From: SIG588 sp045597045
GTDB taxonomy: Bacteria; Bacillota; Clostridia; Oscillospirales; Acutalibacteraceae
NCBI GenBank assembly: GCA_045597045.1
Contig: JAZODN010000015.1
Location: forward strand, 1 to 5,831
Direction: 5' to 3'
DNA: 5,831 nt
In this document: one piece after another, positions 4,952 to 5,831 of the stretch
Layout of the letters: every line of letters starts with the position of its first letter
How positions within the stretch are numbered: the stretch's first letter is position 1
Position numbers and translations under genes: made by a program
The notes under the pieces: model-generated
The model's database searches: none
Told to the model about the DNA's origin: nothing
Seen by the model: the letters and a program-made list of their open reading frames with translations, nothing else

Positions 4952-5638
4952 TTATTGGCTGTTGCGCACTTCCAGGCCGATGACCGCCACCGCGTCCAAC
5001 GGCTTGCCGGAAGAAAGAATCTCCAAATGCAGGTGGGGTCCGTCTGCCGCTTCACACGGCACGGTTGTCAAAACGCCGATGGGTTCTCCCACTTTCACGG
5101 CATCGCCCACGCGTCGATTCCGTGCTGCCACGCCGCAATAGCGGCTGATAATACCGAAGCCATGATCCAACTCGATCACGTCGCCCCACAGTGGATCTTT
5201 ATACGTCGCCGTCACCGTTCCGTTGGCGGCCGCCTTGACTTCGGCACCTTCTTTGCCCACAAAATCTACGCCGTTGTGAACGCGCCAATCCTGCATAGTG
5301 TCCGAATAGACCAACTCGCCGTTGCTAAATGCTTTTTTCACCTCGTTGGTCAGCGGCAACACATATAGATCGGCCATCGGTGCGGCCGTAGTGGTCACGC
5401 CCTCGGTCGGAACCGTAGTGGTAGTGCGCGTATCCACAACGTTGGTGATCGGTCTCTGTACCTGCTGTGCGACCGTGGTCGTGGTGGCTGCCGTGGTGGT
5501 TGTTGTGGTACCGGTGTTGACGGGCGGCACTGTATCCTCCTTCGGGAAGGCATACGACAAACTCACTGCCGCCACCGCGCCGACCGCCGCAACACATACA
5601 CCCATAGTAACAAAAAACCGTTTGTCACGAATTTTCAT
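4952..5638 (-). CDS. spoIIQ: SpoIIQ-like sporulation protein, M23 (LytM) peptidase domain
   Basis: The 228-residue product has a basic N-terminus, one membrane segment (about 9-30), a Thr/Val-rich linker (about 41-88) and a LytM domain (about 90-218). Zinc and catalytic motifs are intact: H121-N-G-V-D125, H159 in D-H-G, and H202-L-H204. The segment D-x-x-W-R-V-H-N-G-V-D plus D-P-L-W-G-D-V-I-E-L-D-H-G resembles clostridial SpoIIQ more than general M23 hydrolases. SpoIIQ sits in the forespore membrane and joins SpoIIIAH from the mother cell across the septum during engulfment. The start is ATG 5638, because GGAGG (5651-5647) lies 8 nt upstream and a sigma-F/G-type promoter lies just beyond. The longer in-frame ATG at 5692 falls inside that promoter and lacks a binding site. 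The Thr-rich linker is unusual for SpoIIQ as I know it. The M23 family is certain; the spoIIQ assignment is likely; a different sporulation or cell-wall M23 protein is the alternative. Confidence 0.85.
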   Translation of the reverse strand: MKIRDKRFFVTMGVCVAAVGAVAAVSLSYAFPKEDTVPPVNTGTTTTTTAATTTTVAQQVQRPITNVVDTRTTTTVPTEGVTTTAAPMADLYVLPLTNEVKKAFSNGELVYSDTMQDWRVHNGVDFVGKEGAEVKAAANGTVTATYKDPLWGDVIELDHGFGIISRYCGVAARNRRVGDAVKVGEPIGVLTTVPCEAADGPHLHLEILSSGKPLDAVAVIGLEVRNSQ

Positions 5639-5668
5639 AGTCTTTGCCTCCGTTATAAGTTCTGCGGT

Positions 5669-5698
5669 TAGTATGACCCAAAACGGCGACACCTATGC
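5669..5698 (-). promoter_or_regulatory. Forespore-specific (sigma-F/sigma-G) promoter of the spoIIQ-like gene
   Basis: On the minus strand GCATA (5698-5694) is followed after 15 nt by GGTCATACTA (5678-5669). The Bacillus sigma-F consensus is GYWTA and GGNNANAHTR, and every constrained base fits. Transcription would start near 5662, about 24 nt before the start codon. The -35 element directly abuts the T run of the terminator of the gene upstream. No sigma-A-type promoter is evident in the gap, so expression is probably restricted to the forespore. Confidence 0.8.
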
Positions 5699-5699
5699 A

Positions 5700-5748
5700 A
5701 AAAAGAAAACGAAGCGGTGTTTTTAGAACTCCACTTCGTTTTCTTTTT
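5700..5748 (-). terminator. Terminator of the partial gene at the right edge
   Basis: AAAAAGAAAACGAAG (5700-5714) is fully complementary to 5734-5748, giving 15 perfect pairs, and the stem continues inward with GG/CC. On the minus strand it ends in six T. It begins five bases beyond the stop codon at 5753, and its A/T flanks allow termination in both directions. Confidence 0.9.
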
Positions 5749-5752
5749 AGTT

Positions 5753-5831
5753 TTACAATATACCTTTATATTCACGCTTCACTTGTTCATAGCTTTCCAA
5801 ATTTCCGATATCGTAACGAAGTCGGATCGTA
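5753..5831 (-). CDS. C-terminal end of a gene running in from the right edge, unidentified
   Basis: One minus-strand frame stays open from the window edge to TAA (5755-5753) and encodes 25 residues, with L-R-Y-D-I-G-N-L-E-S-Y-E-Q-V-K-R-E-Y as its core. Codon use looks like its neighbours, and a strong terminator follows after a few bases, so I take it as a real gene end. The string Y-D-I-G-N-x-E-x-Y recalls the tail of sugar-phosphate nucleotidyltransferases, where D-I-G-x-x-E-x-Y follows the Rossmann core. That is a weak resemblance from a short piece, so no function is assigned. It forms a separate transcription unit from the spoIIQ-like gene. Confidence 0.6.
   Translation of the reverse strand, partial: TIRLRYDIGNLESYEQVKREYKGIL

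Noticed and set aside
5322..5726. Plus-strand open frame rich in Val/Thr opposite the M23 gene
   Set aside because: It is the complement of the Thr-rich linker codons and runs through the sigma-F-type promoter and terminator; no ribosome binding site.

Overview
The window most likely comes from an endospore-forming Clostridia genome, probably of the Oscillospiraceae/Ruminococcaceae type. Four signs point there: a secreted protein with a C-terminal type I dockerin (G-D-V-N-G-N-G-T-V-D), strong AGGAGG-type ribosome binding sites, Thr-rich extracellular linkers, and a SpoIIQ-like M23 protein behind a promoter that matches the forespore sigma-F/sigma-G consensus. The taxon is inferred; no marker gene is present.

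Left part (1-675), no protein gene. Positions 1-392 hold repeats derived from the 3' end of a tRNA gene. A 41-bp perfect direct repeat (1-41 and 239-279) carries a strong Rho-independent terminator. Just before the second copy lies a tRNA 3' end (T arm, acceptor strand, encoded CCA) that looks like tRNA-Pro but has no 5' half. A degenerate third copy of the T arm follows at 373-392. Between these lie dense perfect hairpins, including an 88-nt stretch (291-378) that folds on paper into a three-way junction. From 393 to about 618 I see nothing I can support. A candidate promoter sits at 619-647.

Centre, plus strand (676-3936): a 31-residue zinc-ribbon micro-ORF is followed 36 nt later by a 1015-residue secreted protein. 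This protein has a signal peptide, a beta-helix-like region, a string of Ig-like modules ending in a BIG2 domain, and a dockerin. A 16-bp-stem terminator closes the unit. Immediately behind it is the 3' stump of an IS3-family transposase (3956-4135) containing a 40-nt near-perfect palindrome. From 4136 to 4233 I see only AT-rich sequence, probably the rest of the insertion-sequence end.

Right part, minus strand (4234-5831): reading right to left, there is the last 25 codons of an unidentified gene, a terminator, a sigma-F/G-type promoter, a spoIIQ-like M23 gene, a second terminator, a housekeeping-type promoter overlapping that terminator, and a gene for a cytoplasmic CBM9-like protein. Each of these genes appears to be its own transcription unit, with terminators and promoters packed edge to edge. 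The spoIIQ-like protein would act at the mother cell-forespore membrane interface. The dockerin protein would act at the cell surface or in a cellulosome-like complex. I see no functional link between the two halves; the repeats and the insertion-sequence stump mark the plus-strand unit as lying in a rearranged stretch.
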